NCBI GenBank assembly: GCA_035762175.1
Contig: DASTPP010000148.1
Span: forward strand, 19,005-83,004
Length of the DNA stretch: 64,000 bases
Source of the DNA: DASTPP01 sp035762175
Lineage (GTDB): Bacteria; Myxococcota_A; Polyangia; Polyangiales; Polyangiaceae
Reading direction: 5' to 3'
Shown: piece after piece, positions 18,361 to 27,589 of the stretch
How positions within the stretch are numbered: the first letter of the stretch is position 1
How the letters are laid out: each line of letters starts with the position of its first letter
The notes under the pieces: generated by a model
What the model was told of the DNA's origin: nothing
Database searches by the model: none
Seen by the model: the letters and a program-made list of their open reading frames with translations, nothing else
Position numbers and translations under genes: made by a program

Positions 18361-18638
18361 TGGCGCTCGACCATGCCCTCATCTTCTTCCTGCGCGGCGC
18401 GCTCGTGATGGGCTGCGCCGTCGCGGGCCTCTTCTTCGTGCGCTTCTACCGCCAGGCGCGCGACCGGCTCTTTCTGCTCTTCGCCGCCGCCTTCTGGGTG
18501 CTCGGGCTGAACTGGGTCGTGCTCGCCTTCTACCGCGTCACCCAGGAGACCCGGCACTATGCGTTCATCGTCCGCCTGGTCGCGTTCCTCATCCTCCTCG
18601 TTGCCATCGTCGACAAGAACCGTGAACGATCCGAATGA
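18357..18638 (+). CDS. DUF5985-like small membrane protein 2
   Basis: 93 residues starting MMALDHALIFFLRGAL, three hydrophobic helices and the motif FYRQARDRLFLLFAAAFWVLGLNW, parallel to the R.YR...L.FW..LCF...NN of its neighbour. It is a diverged tandem partner rather than a copy. ATG overlaps the upstream stop. Function unknown. Confidence 0.8.
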   Translation: MMALDHALIFFLRGALVMGCAVAGLFFVRFYRQARDRLFLLFAAAFWVLGLNWVVLAFYRVTQETRHYAFIVRLVAFLILLVAIVDKNRERSE

Positions 18639-19139
18639 CGCGGCGGGGGCCTCGCCGCCGCCGAGGGGGCGCCCCGTTGGGGCCGGCTCACCGGCGCACG
18701 TGCGCGACGCCGGCCACTGTCAGGGCCCGCCGACATGCCGTGGTGAAGGCGCGGGGGCGGCCGACGCACGCGCCGCGGGCGAGGTCGTGCGACGGGGGGG
18801 CGAGTGGATACAGAACGGGCGTCTCTTGACCATCGCGCGGGCGCGCAGGGCGAGGCTCGCCGGAAGGCTCGAAGCGAGTCGCATTGCTTACCGCCGCCTC
18901 GCGGCCGCCGCGCTTCGGCTCGAAGGGGGCGCCTCGTAAGTCCCGAACCACCCTCCGAACGCAGGCCGGCGTCATCGTCCGTCGTCGGTCGGCCGGCCGG
19001 GCCTCGCGCGCCCGCCCGGACGCGAAGGGGGCGGCCGCGGCGCTCAGCTCGCGTTCGGGCGAAGTTCGTCCGCCGCGCACGGAAGGCGTAACTTGGGCGG
19101 CGGGCCGCACTGATTCGAGCGCGGCCTCGGTCGCGCGCT
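18639..19139. other. Convergent intergenic region, nothing recognised
   Basis: About 500 bp between two convergent genes. The open frames here are Arg/Pro/Ser-rich with no start signals or family features, typical of chance frames in high-GC DNA. No convincing terminator was seen. Confidence 0.5.
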
Positions 19140-20804
19140 CTATGACGGGGCCTCGTCCCCGGCGGCTTCCGTGCCGTCGAGGGCAAGGAAGGTTTCGACC
19201 GCCTCGCGCTCGCCCACGAGCAAGAGCGTGTCGCCGGGCTCGACGCGGTAGTCGCCGCCGACGGGCTTGAGCTTGCGGGTCGCCTCGGCGACCCCCCCGT
19301 CGTCGTGCGCCCAGACGCCGAGCACGTTCACGCCGTAACGGCTGCGGGCGTCGAGCTCGCCGAGCGTGCGGCCGACGAGCGCGCCGCGAGGGGCCCACTG
19401 CGCCAGGCGGTAGTCGTTGTCGAACTGCGGCAGGTCGACGAGGACGCGCACTTCGCCCTCGCCGTCGCGCCCTCCGCCCGCCCGGGCCGCCTTTCTGCCC
19501 ACCCGGCGCAGCAGCGCGAGGCCCGCGACGGCGCTTCCGAACGAGCCGGCGAAGACCCCCGCCTTGGCCGCGTCTTGCGTGGCGGGGTCGGCGGCGAAGG
19601 CGAGGCCGGTGACGAAGAGCGACATCGTGAAGCCGATGCCCGCGAGCAGCGCCGCGCCGAGGACGTGCGCCCAGCTCGTGCCCGCGGGCCGGGGGGCGAG
19701 GCCGAGCCGCACCGCCGCGTAGGTCGCGCCGAAGACGCCGACGGGCTTGCCGACGAGGAGCCCGAGGCCCGCGCCGAGCGCGACGGGCGAGGCCGCGAGC
19801 GCGGCGGCGCCCGGCCCGAAGGTGACGCCCGCGTTGACGAGCGCGAAGAGCGGCACGATGCCGTACGAGACCGGGCCGTGCAGCCCGTGGCGCAGCCGGT
19901 CGAGGGGCGACTGCACCGACTCGAGGTGCCGCTCGAGCGCGGCGACGGCGCCGTCGGCGCCCCCTTCGGCGCCCAGCCGGGCCCGGTGCAGGGCGTCGAC
20001 CGCGCGCCCCAGGTCGTCGATGACGTCGGTGGGCTCGCGCGGCGGCCGCGCAGGGATGGCGAGGCCGAGCACGACGCCGGCGAGCGTCGCGTGCAGGCCC
20101 GAGTGGTAGAGCGCGACCCAGAGCGCCGCGCCGAGCGCGAGGTAGGGCCAGAGCGAACGTACGCCGAAGTGGCCCAGGGCGAAGAGCAGGAGCGAGAGTA
20201 CGGCGGCGGCGCCGAGCGCGGCGAAGCCGAGGCCCGTGCCGTAGAAGAGGGCGATGATGATGATGGCCCCGAGGTCGTCGAAGATGGCGAGCGCGGCGAG
20301 AAAGACGCCGAGGGACGGCGGCACGCGCGGCCCGGCGAGCGACAGGCAGCCGAGCGAGAAGGCGATGTCGGTCGCCGTCGGCACCGCCCAGCCCGCCATG
20401 CCGGGGCCGCCCGCGTTGAAGGCGACGAAAATGAGTGCCGGCGCCAGCATGCCGCCCAGCGCGGCGACGAGCGGCAGGGCGCCGCGGCGCAGCGTGCGGA
20501 GCTCGCCCACGACGAGCTCGCGCTTGATCTCCATGCCCGCGAGCAAGAAGAAGAGCGCCATCAGCGCGTCGTTGACCCAGTGCGAGAGCGGCCAGGCGAC
20601 CTGCCTCGCCCCGAGGCCGACCGAGGCGCGGGCGTGAACGAGCCCCTCGTACCAGCCTTCGAAGCGCGAGTTCGCCCACGCGAGCGCCGCCGCCGTCGCC
20701 GCCACGAGGAGGAGGCCGCTGGCCGACTGCGTGCGCAGGAACTCGCGGAAGGGGGCGACGAAGGCGAAGAGCAGCCGGGGCAGCGGGGGCGCGGGGCGGG
20801 CCAT
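19140..20804 (-). CDS. nhaA: NhaA-type Na+/H+ antiporter with C-terminal RCK_C (TrkA-C) domain
   Basis: 554 residues from ATG 20804; the open frame runs on upstream without homology. The NhaA core (1-~430) has FREFLRTQSASGLLLVAATAAALAWANS, the TATDIAFSLG segment and LAIFDDLGAIIIIALFYG with the ion-binding Asp pair, and ALLAGIGFTMSLFVTGLAF. The last ~115 residues (EVRVLVDLPQFDNDYRLAQWAPRGALVGRTLGEL...GDTLLLVGEREAVETFL) match a TrkA-C/RCK_C fold that usually binds nucleotides or ions in K+ transporters. E. coli NhaA (388 residues) lacks this. The fusion suggests gating by a small ligand such as a nucleotide, which is inference. It shares an upstream element with the CPA1 gene. Confidence 0.92.
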   Translation of the reverse strand: MARPAPPLPRLLFAFVAPFREFLRTQSASGLLLVAATAAALAWANSRFEGWYEGLVHARASVGLGARQVAWPLSHWVNDALMALFFLLAGMEIKRELVVGELRTLRRGALPLVAALGGMLAPALIFVAFNAGGPGMAGWAVPTATDIAFSLGCLSLAGPRVPPSLGVFLAALAIFDDLGAIIIIALFYGTGLGFAALGAAAVLSLLLFALGHFGVRSLWPYLALGAALWVALYHSGLHATLAGVVLGLAIPARPPREPTDVIDDLGRAVDALHRARLGAEGGADGAVAALERHLESVQSPLDRLRHGLHGPVSYGIVPLFALVNAGVTFGPGAAALAASPVALGAGLGLLVGKPVGVFGATYAAVRLGLAPRPAGTSWAHVLGAALLAGIGFTMSLFVTGLAFAADPATQDAAKAGVFAGSFGSAVAGLALLRRVGRKAARAGGGRDGEGEVRVLVDLPQFDNDYRLAQWAPRGALVGRTLGELDARSRYGVNVLGVWAHDDGGVAEATRKLKPVGGDYRVEPGDTLLLVGEREAVETFLALDGTEAAGDEAPS

Positions 20805-20851
20805 GGCGTCGGCCCCTCGCGCGACTGGGCGCGGCGGGGCGTGGCATTCCG

Positions 20852-20907
20852 TTCTCGCGAACTCCGGCCGCGCCTGTCCAACGAAACCGGACGCGGCCCG
20901 TCCGATT
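20852..20907 (-). promoter_or_regulatory. Three-block conserved element upstream of nhaA
   Basis: TGTCCAACGAAACCG (20875-20889) and CCCGTCCGATT (20897-20907) match the element before the CPA1 gene. Towards the gene, TTGGACA is followed 13 bases later by TTCGC at the same spacing. It ends about 48 bp before the nhaA ATG. Confidence 0.55.
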
Positions 20908-21706
20908 CTGGCCGTCCCGGCCCCCCGCCCGACGAACCGGCCGGCCCCCGCATCGAGGCGCGCAACGAGGCGAGGGCGTTCGAATGACCGCGTGCGCTCC
21001 CGCGCGACCGCCGAAGGGACGCGACAAGAGCGGCCGGTCGTGCGGGGTGAAGCGCTGCCCGCGCAGCGTCGGTACGACGAGCGCTTCGGCGAACGGGGGC
21101 TCGGCACGCCGACGAACGGGGCCCCGGCCCGGGGCATGGCCCCGGCGCCGGACCGCCGAGGGGCTCGATGGGCTGGTTCGAACCCGACCTCGCCCCGGCG
21201 GCGCCGCGCCGAGGCGGCCGTGCTCGAGTCAGTCGGCGAGCTTGGCATCGTGCCGCGGGCCGACGCCGCGCGCACGCCAGCGATCGAAGGCGTCGGGGGG
21301 CTGCCTGTGGCGATCGTGTCACCTGCCGAGCAGAACGCCGCGGAGTGAAACCGCGTCGGCAGCGTGGCGCGCGCTTTGCGCTCGCGTCGGGCGCGCCCGC
21401 TACGCCCGCGCACGTGCTCGTGCCGGGCGCCCCTCGCTCGGGTACGGGCCTCGGCGGAGGCTGCCCTTCTTTCCTCGGGGGACTTTGGGCGAGGGCGGGA
21501 GCTCTGCCGACGAGACGTTTGGCGCGCTGCGGACCCCGCCCGCGCACGTGACTTGCTTCGCCACGTGCACCCCGCGGGCCTCGTCGCACGACGCCGGGGC
21601 CGCTTGCCGCGCGCTCTCGGCGCCGGGCCCAGCACAACACGCACGCGCTTCCCCACTTCGTTCGGTCGACGACCGCCGAGGGGAGGCCCCGAGACAGGAG
21701 AGAGCC
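20908..21706. other. Long intergenic region between divergent genes, no gene seen
   Basis: About 800 bp upstream of both nhaA (minus) and the coiled-coil lipoprotein gene (plus). All frames give Arg/Pro/Ala-rich low-quality translations. A GGTTCGAACCC sequence at 21175-21185 resembles a tRNA T-loop, but no acceptor stem pairs around it. Confidence 0.4.
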
Positions 21707-22219
21707 ATGAGGGCATCGAGCAATCTACTCGCCGTCGGCGCGCTCGCCGCGTCGCTCGCGGCCGCGGCCTGCCAGAAGTCGGCGCGGCAGCAGCAAGAGG
21801 AGGCGGACGAGGCGCGCCGCGCGGCTACCGAAGCGCAGCAGAAGGCGCAAAGGGACGTGGCCGAGGCCGAGCGGCGGGCGCGGGAGGCCGCCGCGGAAGT
21901 GCGCGGCGCGCCTGCCGTGGCGAACGCCGACGCGGTGCTGGCGCCGAACCGGGGCGAGTACCTGAGGAAGCACCGCGACGAGCTCGCGTCGCTCGACCAG
22001 AAGCTCGCGTCGCTCGAGGCCGAGGCGGCGAGGGCGTCGGGGAGGGCCAAGGTCGAGCTCGACGCCACCGTGCGGCGTCTGAGGGAGCAACGGGCGGCCG
22101 TCGGGCGGCAGCTCGACATGGCCGGCACGGTCGCCGACGGCGTCTGGTCGTCGTTCACGGAGAACGTCGACAAGGCCGTGGACGACCTCGAAGCCGCGAT
22201 CGACAAGGCCTCTCGGTAG
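21707..22219 (+). CDS. Coiled-coil lipoprotein, uncharacterised
   Basis: 170 residues from ATG 21707, with AGGAG a few bases upstream. The signal MRASSNLLAVGALAASLAA ends in a lipobox-like AAAC (Cys ~22). The mature part is almost all heptad-like helix rich in Glu, Ala, Arg and Gln (QQQEEADEARRAATEAQQKAQRDV; LASLDQKLASLEAEAARASGRAKVELDATVRRLREQRAAV). Probably an envelope-anchored stress lipoprotein; no named family. It is followed by UspA and OmpA lipoprotein genes on the same strand. Confidence 0.8.
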   Translation: MRASSNLLAVGALAASLAAAACQKSARQQQEEADEARRAATEAQQKAQRDVAEAERRAREAAAEVRGAPAVANADAVLAPNRGEYLRKHRDELASLDQKLASLEAEAARASGRAKVELDATVRRLREQRAAVGRQLDMAGTVADGVWSSFTENVDKAVDDLEAAIDKASR

Positions 22220-22351
22220 CGAGCCGGCGTGGCCTGCGGAGAGGCGATGCGGCCGCGCCGGGCGCGGTCATCGGCCCCGCCGCGCACCCGAGCTCGGGGC
22301 CCGGGCCCGCGCCGGCGGCGCACGACGGCACGTGCGTCGACGGGCGCGGCC

Positions 22352-22368
22352 TTGGCCCGTTCTTCGCT
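22352..22368 (+). promoter_or_regulatory. Possible sigma-54-type promoter upstream of UspA
   Basis: TTGGCCCGTTCTTCGCT has a full -24 TTGGC and GG/GC 12 bases apart; the -12 is TCGC instead of TTGC. The predicted start leaves a leader of about 50 bases with GGAGG before ATG 22431. Chance matches of this quality are expected in high-GC DNA. Confidence 0.3.
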
Positions 22369-22430
22369 TCGGCAGGGCGGAGTGGGCGCCCGAACTCGCC
22401 CGGCACACCCTTTTCGTCTCCGGAGGCACC

Positions 22431-23099
22431 ATGGCAGAGACCCAGCACCAGACCGACGACGTCAGGAGCCGCGCCGAGGGCCGCCCGCCTTTCGTCGTCG
22501 TGGTCGGCGTCGAGCTCGACGAAACGGGCGAGACGGCTCTCGACGAGGCGTTCACGTTCGCGCGCCGCGAACCTCGGGCGCAGTTGCACCTGGTCCACGT
22601 GGTCACCGACGTCGACGACGCGTTGCGCTCGGAGGCGCGCGCCGACGACCGCGCCACGCTGCTCGAGCAGCGCATGGCCGCGCTGCGGGACGTCGTGCTG
22701 AGGCGCTGGCGCGCGGCGCCTGGAGGCGACGCGGAGCGCGTTTCGTTGCACATCGGCCTGGGCGACCGAGAGCGCGAGATCGTCCAGTTCGCGGCCGACC
22801 TGGGGGCCGACCTCATCCTCGTCGGCACCCACGGGCGCAGCCGCCTCGCGAAGGTGTTCACGCCCTCGATCGCCGAAGCGCTGACCCGCAGCGCCCCCTG
22901 CCCCGTGCTCGTCGCGCGGCCCAAAGATTACGACGGCATGGCGACCTCGCCCGAGATCGAGCCGCCCGGGCCCGCCTCGTCGGCCGGCGACCGACCGCGG
23001 CTGCGCGCACGAGGCTATCGCTACAGCACGAGCCTGCCCTACCATGTTCACGACAGCAACATCATGCCTACCGGCGTCCGCCCCCGGGGGATGGTCTGA
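22431..23099 (+). CDS. Universal stress protein (UspA family)
   Basis: 222 residues from ATG 22431, chosen for GGAGG four bases before it; the open frame extends 33 codons upstream without homology. One Usp domain (FVVVVGVELDETGETALDEAFTFAR ... LHIGLGDREREIVQFAADLGADLILVGTHGRSRLAKVFTPSIAEALTRSAPCPVLVARP) is followed by a ~45-residue tail rich in Pro, Arg and Tyr. The ATP-binding type motif G-x2-G-x9-G(S/T) is partly changed (TPS where GS is usual). Cytosolic stress protein, separate from the UspA domain in the efflux operon. Confidence 0.88.
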   Translation: MAETQHQTDDVRSRAEGRPPFVVVVGVELDETGETALDEAFTFARREPRAQLHLVHVVTDVDDALRSEARADDRATLLEQRMAALRDVVLRRWRAAPGGDAERVSLHIGLGDREREIVQFAADLGADLILVGTHGRSRLAKVFTPSIAEALTRSAPCPVLVARPKDYDGMATSPEIEPPGPASSAGDRPRLRARGYRYSTSLPYHVHDSNIMPTGVRPRGMV

Positions 23100-23397
23100 T
23101 CGGCCCCGAGACGCGGCGCGCTCGAGCCGAGGCAGCGTTCCGGCGCTCGGTTCGGCCCGAGCGTGCCGCTTCGTCACGGGGGCGTCTCGGGCGCGCCACG
23201 CGGCAGACTCCCTTTCGCCGGTCGGCCCTCCGCGGGCTCCCGTCCTTCCTTCGGCTTGGCTTCGAGCCGGCCGTCCCGGCCACCCTTCGTCGAACACCGC
23301 GGTGACAAAGCGCGCCCGCGGCGAACGTACGCTCTGCGGAGCGCCCCGCGCGGCACGGGCGGTGCTTTGGCGTGGCTCGGCAAAGGAGAGCAAACCC

Positions 23398-23943
23398 ATG
23401 AACCAACGCGCCTTCACCGCCGTCGCGACGTCCGCTCTGCTCGCGCTCGCCGCTTGCGGCTCGGACGAGAAGCGGGCCAACTCGCCGCCGACGCCACCCG
23501 CGGCCGCGCCCGCCCCCCAGGCTGAGCCTCCGGCCCAACCCCAACCGACGGTGACGCGGGTCACGGTCACCGGCGTCTGGCTCGACCCCACGATCGCGAC
23601 CGCTTGCGGCATCCAACCGCCCAAGGCCTTCTTCGAGTACGATTCGGCGGGCGTTCAGCGCGCCGACCAGGAGACGCTCGACGCGGTCGCGAGGTGCCTG
23701 AAATCGGGCCCGCTCAAGGGGCGAGCGCTGCAGGTCGTCGGGCACGCCGACCCGCGCGGGCCCGACGAGTACAACAAGCAGCTCGGCAAGACGCGGGCCG
23801 ATTCGGTCGCCGAGTACTTGACGAACCAGGGCGTCGAACGCGGCAAGCTCAACGTCGACTCGCGCGGCGAGCAGATGGCGACCGGCACCGACGAGCACGG
23901 CTGGTCGTACGACCGGCGCGTCGACATCCGGCTCGCGAAGTAG
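23398..23943 (+). CDS. OmpA-family peptidoglycan-binding lipoprotein
   Basis: 181 residues from ATG 23398 with AAAGGAG upstream. The signal MNQRAFTAVATSALLALAAC has its lipobox at LAAC (Cys ~20), followed by a Pro/Ala linker. The OmpA C-like domain has KAFFEYDSAGVQRADQETLDAVARCL, VVGHADPRGPDEYNKQLGKTRADSVAEYL and DRRVDIRL. The Asp and Arg that bind diaminopimelate are present in this pattern. Unlike the lipoprotein at 16674 it lacks TSP3 repeats. It should tether the outer membrane to peptidoglycan. Confidence 0.88.
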   Translation: MNQRAFTAVATSALLALAACGSDEKRANSPPTPPAAAPAPQAEPPAQPQPTVTRVTVTGVWLDPTIATACGIQPPKAFFEYDSAGVQRADQETLDAVARCLKSGPLKGRALQVVGHADPRGPDEYNKQLGKTRADSVAEYLTNQGVERGKLNVDSRGEQMATGTDEHGWSYDRRVDIRLAK

Positions 23944-23991
23944 ATGCCCGGGGGGCGGACGCGGGGGCGTGCGGGGGCGTCGGGGGCCCGA

Positions 23992-24012
23992 GGGGCCCGC
24001 CGCGCGGGCCCC
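23992..24012 (+). terminator. Stem-loop between OmpA lipoprotein and mscS genes
   Basis: GGGGCCCG and CGGGCCCC pair across a 5-base loop, followed by CCCTTACT with only two Ts. It lies 48 bp after the OmpA stop and 25 bp before the MscS start, so it may separate the two transcripts or sit in the mscS leader. Confidence 0.35.
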
Positions 24013-24036
24013 CCCTTACTCGCCGAATCCTCAGCC

Positions 24037-24912
24037 ATGCACGCCGCCCCCGACGCCTCCGACGCGACGCCGTCCTTCGACGCCGACACCGTCGTGCGAT
24101 CGATGAAGGCGCTCGCCGCCTCGATCGTCGCGCGCGTCCCCTACCTGCTCGTCGGGCTGATCGTCCTCGGCGCCGGGCTCCTGGCGGCGCGCGTCGCCGG
24201 GCGCCTCGCGGCGGGCGCGTCGCGGCGCGCGCAACTCGACAGCTCGCTCGGCTACCTGCTGAGCCGGCTCGCCTCGACCTTGGTCGGATTCTTCGCCGTC
24301 CTCGCCGCCGCCGTGGTCGTGTTCCCGACGCTCCGGCCGGGCGACGTGCTCGCCGGCCTCGGCATCACGTCGGTCGCGATCGGGTTCGCGCTCAAGGACG
24401 TGCTCCAGAACTTCTTCGCGGGCGTGCTGATTCTTTGGCGGCGCCCCTTCCACGTCGGCGACCAGATCCGCTCGGGCGAGTACGAGGGTACGGTCGAAGA
24501 GATCGACGTGCGCTCGACGCGGCTGAAGACCTACGACGGCGAGCGCGTCGTGCTGCCGAACGGCGACGTGTACACCCGCGCGATCGTCGTGCGCACGGCG
24601 TACGACCGGCGCCGTATCCGGTTCACGGTGGGCATCGGCTACCCCGACGACCTCGAGCGGGCGCGCGCGACGATCGCCGGCGCGGTCTCCGCCGCGGAGG
24701 GCGTGCTCGACGAGCCGGGCCCCTGGGTCTACGTCTCCGAGCTCGCGCCCTCGTCGGTCAATTTCACGGTCTACTTCTGGGCCGAATCGCACCAGGCCAA
24801 CGTGCTGCGGGTGAGCGACCGCGTGGCGACGGCGATCAAACTCGCGCTCGACGGGGCGGGCGTCGACATGCCCTTCCCCCACACGGTCGTGCTCTTTCAC
24901 GACCGGACGGGC
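24037..24912 (+). CDS. MscS-family mechanosensitive channel (3' end unresolved)
   Basis: From ATG 24037 about 292 residues match small MscS channels: TM helices (YLLVGLIVLGAGLLAARVAG; LASTLVGFFAVLAAAVVVFP), the pore-lining VLAGLGITSVAIGFALKDVLQNFFAGVLIL, the beta domain RRPFHVGDQIRSGEYEGTVEEIDVRSTRLKTYDGERVVLPNGDV, and the alpha/beta tail ending VDMPFPHTVVLFHDRTG. The channel releases solutes on hypo-osmotic shock. After residue ~292 the frame stays open with low-complexity sequence until 27918, running antisense through the GH15 gene. There is no stop in any plus frame just after the domain. The stated end is the end of homology, not a stop codon; a lost stop or frameshift is likely. Confidence 0.75.
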
Positions 24913-25593
24913 TCGCGGGAGGGCGACGCCGGACGCGCGGGGCGCGAGCGCGAGGCGCCGTCGCCGCCTGCTGGGCCCGCCGCGGCGCCCCCCGGGGGCT
25001 CGGGCGGCGCTCGCCCTGGCTTATCGGTCGGGCGAGTTCGAGGTGGCGAGCGCGTTCACTCGGTCGGGGGGCGACCCTCGTTGCGTCTGGCGGAGGGTGT
25101 CGCGACGCCAGGCATGTTCTTCGCGGGCGGGCCCCCCGCCGACGCCGAGCCCGAGGGGGCCGCTGGGGGCCTCTCCGAGCCGGTCGGCGCCGGCGACGGG
25201 CCTGCCTGCGGTAGGCCCACCGGGCCGCCTCTCACCCCCGCCGTCGGCGTGTCGGTCGGCGGGCCATCGCCCTCGCAGGGCCCGGCCTGCAGGCGCAAGC
25301 CCCACCGCTCGGCGTCGACCGGACGCAGGGTCAGCCGCGCCGAGGCGGTCGCGGAGGTGGGGAGAAAGCGGCGGTGTGCGCTCATGCGTTCGAAGGCGGC
25401 CTCGGCGCCGTTCGCAATTCTGTCGACGGCGGCCCGGAGAAGCAACGCGAACGCGACGAGCGAAACGCCGACCGCACGGTGGCGCGTCTCGTTCGTCGCG
25501 CGGCCGCTCGACCGTGCCGACGTGCGCCGCCACGAAGCGCTTCCGCTCTGCGGAGGAATCGACCTCCGTCGTCGTCGGCGTCGGCCCCGCGAG
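24913..25593. other. Gap after mscS; possible frameshifted small membrane protein on the minus strand
   Basis: No complete gene. On the minus strand, a GTG near 25533 starts MAAHVGTVERPRDERDAP in good codon bias. The bias then moves to another frame that reads AVGVSLVAFALLLRAAVDRI followed by FERMSAHRRFLPTSATAS and a Pro-rich tail ending at 25056. Together they look like one small single-TM protein broken by a frameshift near 25480, but neither frame has a recognised family. Confidence 0.25.
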
Positions 25594-27390
25594 TCAGCGC
25601 GCCCGCGCGTCGGGGCCGGCGCCGCGTTCGGGCTCGAAGAGGCGCGCGGCGTTGACGAGGCCGACGTGGGAGAACGCCTGCGGGAAGTTGCCCGCGAGGC
25701 GGCGGTCCCCGACGTCGTAGCTCTCGGAGAGCAAGCCCACGTCGTTGCGCACCGACAAGAGCCGCTCGAAGAGCGCGCGCGCGTCGGCCCGCCGCCCCAG
25801 CAGCCACAGGCAGTCGACCATCCAGAACGAGCAAAGCAGGAAGGCGGCCTCGCCCTCGGGCAGCCCGTCGACCGCGGGGTCGGTGACGTAGCGCGCGACG
25901 AACCCGTCGCGCGTGAGCTCGCGCTCGATCGCCTCGACGGTCGAACGCACGCGCGGGTCGGTCGCCGGCAGGAAGCCGACGAGCGGGATCGTCAGCGCGC
26001 TCGCGTCGAGGTGCTTCGACCCGTACGACTGCACGAACGCCCCGCGGTCGGCGTCGTAGCCCCGCTCGCAGACCTCGGCGTGGATGCGGGCACGCAGCGC
26101 GCGCCAGCGGTCGAGCGGCCCCTCGAGGCCGTGCTCCTCGACCGCGCGCACCGCGCGGTCGGCCGCCACCCAGGCCATCACCTTCGAGTGCGTGAAGTGC
26201 CGGCGCGGCCCGCGCACCTCCCAGATGCCCTCGTCGGGGCGCTGCCAGGCGCGCTCGACGAAATCCATCATGACCCGCTCGAGGCGCCAGCCGGCGGGGC
26301 CCGGGTCGAGGTTACGCTTCCAGCACTGGTGGAAGACGTCCATGACCTCGCCGAACACGTCGAGCTGGAACTGCCCGTAGGCGCCGTTGCCGACGCGCAC
26401 GGGCGACGAGCCGGCGAACCCCGGCAGCCAGGGCAGCTCGCGCTCGTCGAGGCGCCGCTCGCCGGTGACGCCGTACATGATGTGCACCTGCGAGGGCTTG
26501 CCCGCGGTCGAGCGGAGCAGCCACTCGCGGAACGCCCGCGCCTCGTCGACGTAGCCCGCGTCGAGCAGCGCGAGCAGCGTGAACGTCGCGTCGCGCAGCC
26601 AGCAGTAGCGGTAGTCCCAGTTGCGCACCCCGCCGAAGTGTTCGGGCAGCGAGGTCGACGGGGCCGCCACGATGGCGCCGGTCGGCGCGTAGGTGAGCGC
26701 CTTGAGCGTGATCATCGAGCGGACGACGGCGTCCCGGTCGGGGCCGCGAAAGCTGCCGGCGCGCACCCAGTTGCGCCAGAACCGCTCGGTCGCTTCGAGG
26801 GCTCGCTTCGGGTCGGGCGGGGGAGGCATCGACACGTGCGAAGGGCCCCACGTCAGGTGCATCGCGACCTCTTGCCCCTCGCGCACGGTGAAGGACGCGG
26901 TGACGTCGTCGTCGCCCGCCTCGAGCGGAACGCCGGCGATCAGCCGCAGGGCGTCGGGCCCGGCGAGGGCGACGACGCCGCCCTCGACGCGCGAGAGCCA
27001 GGGCGCGGCCGAGCCGTAGTCGAACCGGGGCGAGAACTCGAGCCCCATCGGCACGGCGCCGCGCTCGCCGCGCACGACGCGCACCAGGTCGGCGAGGTCG
27101 TTGCGCACGGGCATGAAGTCCGTGACGGTGACCGCCCCTTCGCCCGTTTCGAAGCGCGTCTCGAGCACGAGCGTGTCGTCGCGGTAGCGGCGCGTGACCG
27201 CCGGCGAGGGCGCGCGGGGGGCCACGCGGAAGCGCCCGTGCTCGGGCCCGCCGAGCAGCGCCGCGAAGCACGCCGGCGAGTCGAAGCGCGGGAAGCAGAG
27301 CCAATCGATCGCGCCGTCTTTGCCGACGAGCGCGGCGGTGTGGCAGTCGCCGATCAGCGCGTAGTCTTCGATGCGTCGGGCTGCGTTCAT
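25594..27390 (-). CDS. GH15 family glycoside hydrolase (glucoamylase/trehalase-like)
   Basis: 598 residues from ATG 27390, preferred over ATG 27405 because GGAG lies at normal distance before it. An N-terminal beta-sandwich begins RRIEDYALIGDCHTAALVGKDGAIDWLCFPRFDSPACFAALLG. The (alpha/alpha)6 barrel then has GVRNWDYRYCWLRDATFTLLALL, NGAYGQFQLDVFGEVMD, HFTHSKVMAWVAADRAV and GLLSESYD..LAGNFPQAFSHVGLVNAA, holding the usual catalytic acid/base regions. There is no signal peptide, so it is cytosolic. Members hydrolyse alpha-glucans or trehalose; with otsA in the window trehalose turnover is possible but not shown. Confidence 0.92.
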   Translation of the reverse strand: MNAARRIEDYALIGDCHTAALVGKDGAIDWLCFPRFDSPACFAALLGGPEHGRFRVAPRAPSPAVTRRYRDDTLVLETRFETGEGAVTVTDFMPVRNDLADLVRVVRGERGAVPMGLEFSPRFDYGSAAPWLSRVEGGVVALAGPDALRLIAGVPLEAGDDDVTASFTVREGQEVAMHLTWGPSHVSMPPPPDPKRALEATERFWRNWVRAGSFRGPDRDAVVRSMITLKALTYAPTGAIVAAPSTSLPEHFGGVRNWDYRYCWLRDATFTLLALLDAGYVDEARAFREWLLRSTAGKPSQVHIMYGVTGERRLDERELPWLPGFAGSSPVRVGNGAYGQFQLDVFGEVMDVFHQCWKRNLDPGPAGWRLERVMMDFVERAWQRPDEGIWEVRGPRRHFTHSKVMAWVAADRAVRAVEEHGLEGPLDRWRALRARIHAEVCERGYDADRGAFVQSYGSKHLDASALTIPLVGFLPATDPRVRSTVEAIERELTRDGFVARYVTDPAVDGLPEGEAAFLLCSFWMVDCLWLLGRRADARALFERLLSVRNDVGLLSESYDVGDRRLAGNFPQAFSHVGLVNAARLFEPERGAGPDARAR

Positions 27391-27589
27391 CGCCTTCGTC
27401 TCCATGCGGTTGCGGTCACCCGCGGCCGGAAGGGCTCGGCCCTGGCCGCTCCCTCCTGCGGAGGGTCACCCCGGCAGCGCGCTGCGAGGCGCGCCGGGGC
27501 TGCGCGGCCCGGCCCCGCGCCGGCGGGCCCCGGACTCGGCGGCTCGGCGCCGCGCGGGCCGCCGGCCGGCCCCCCGGGCGCTCCGGCGC

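Noticed and set aside
21175..21185. GGTTCGAACCC resembling a tRNA T-loop
   Set aside because: The stem has a mismatch and no acceptor, D or anticodon arm can be placed upstream; the sequence is itself palindromic.
23330..25560. CGCTCTGCGGAG found near 23332 and 25545 as a shared promoter motif
   Set aside because: Only one copy precedes a gene at promoter distance, and short partial copies are frequent in this GC-rich DNA.
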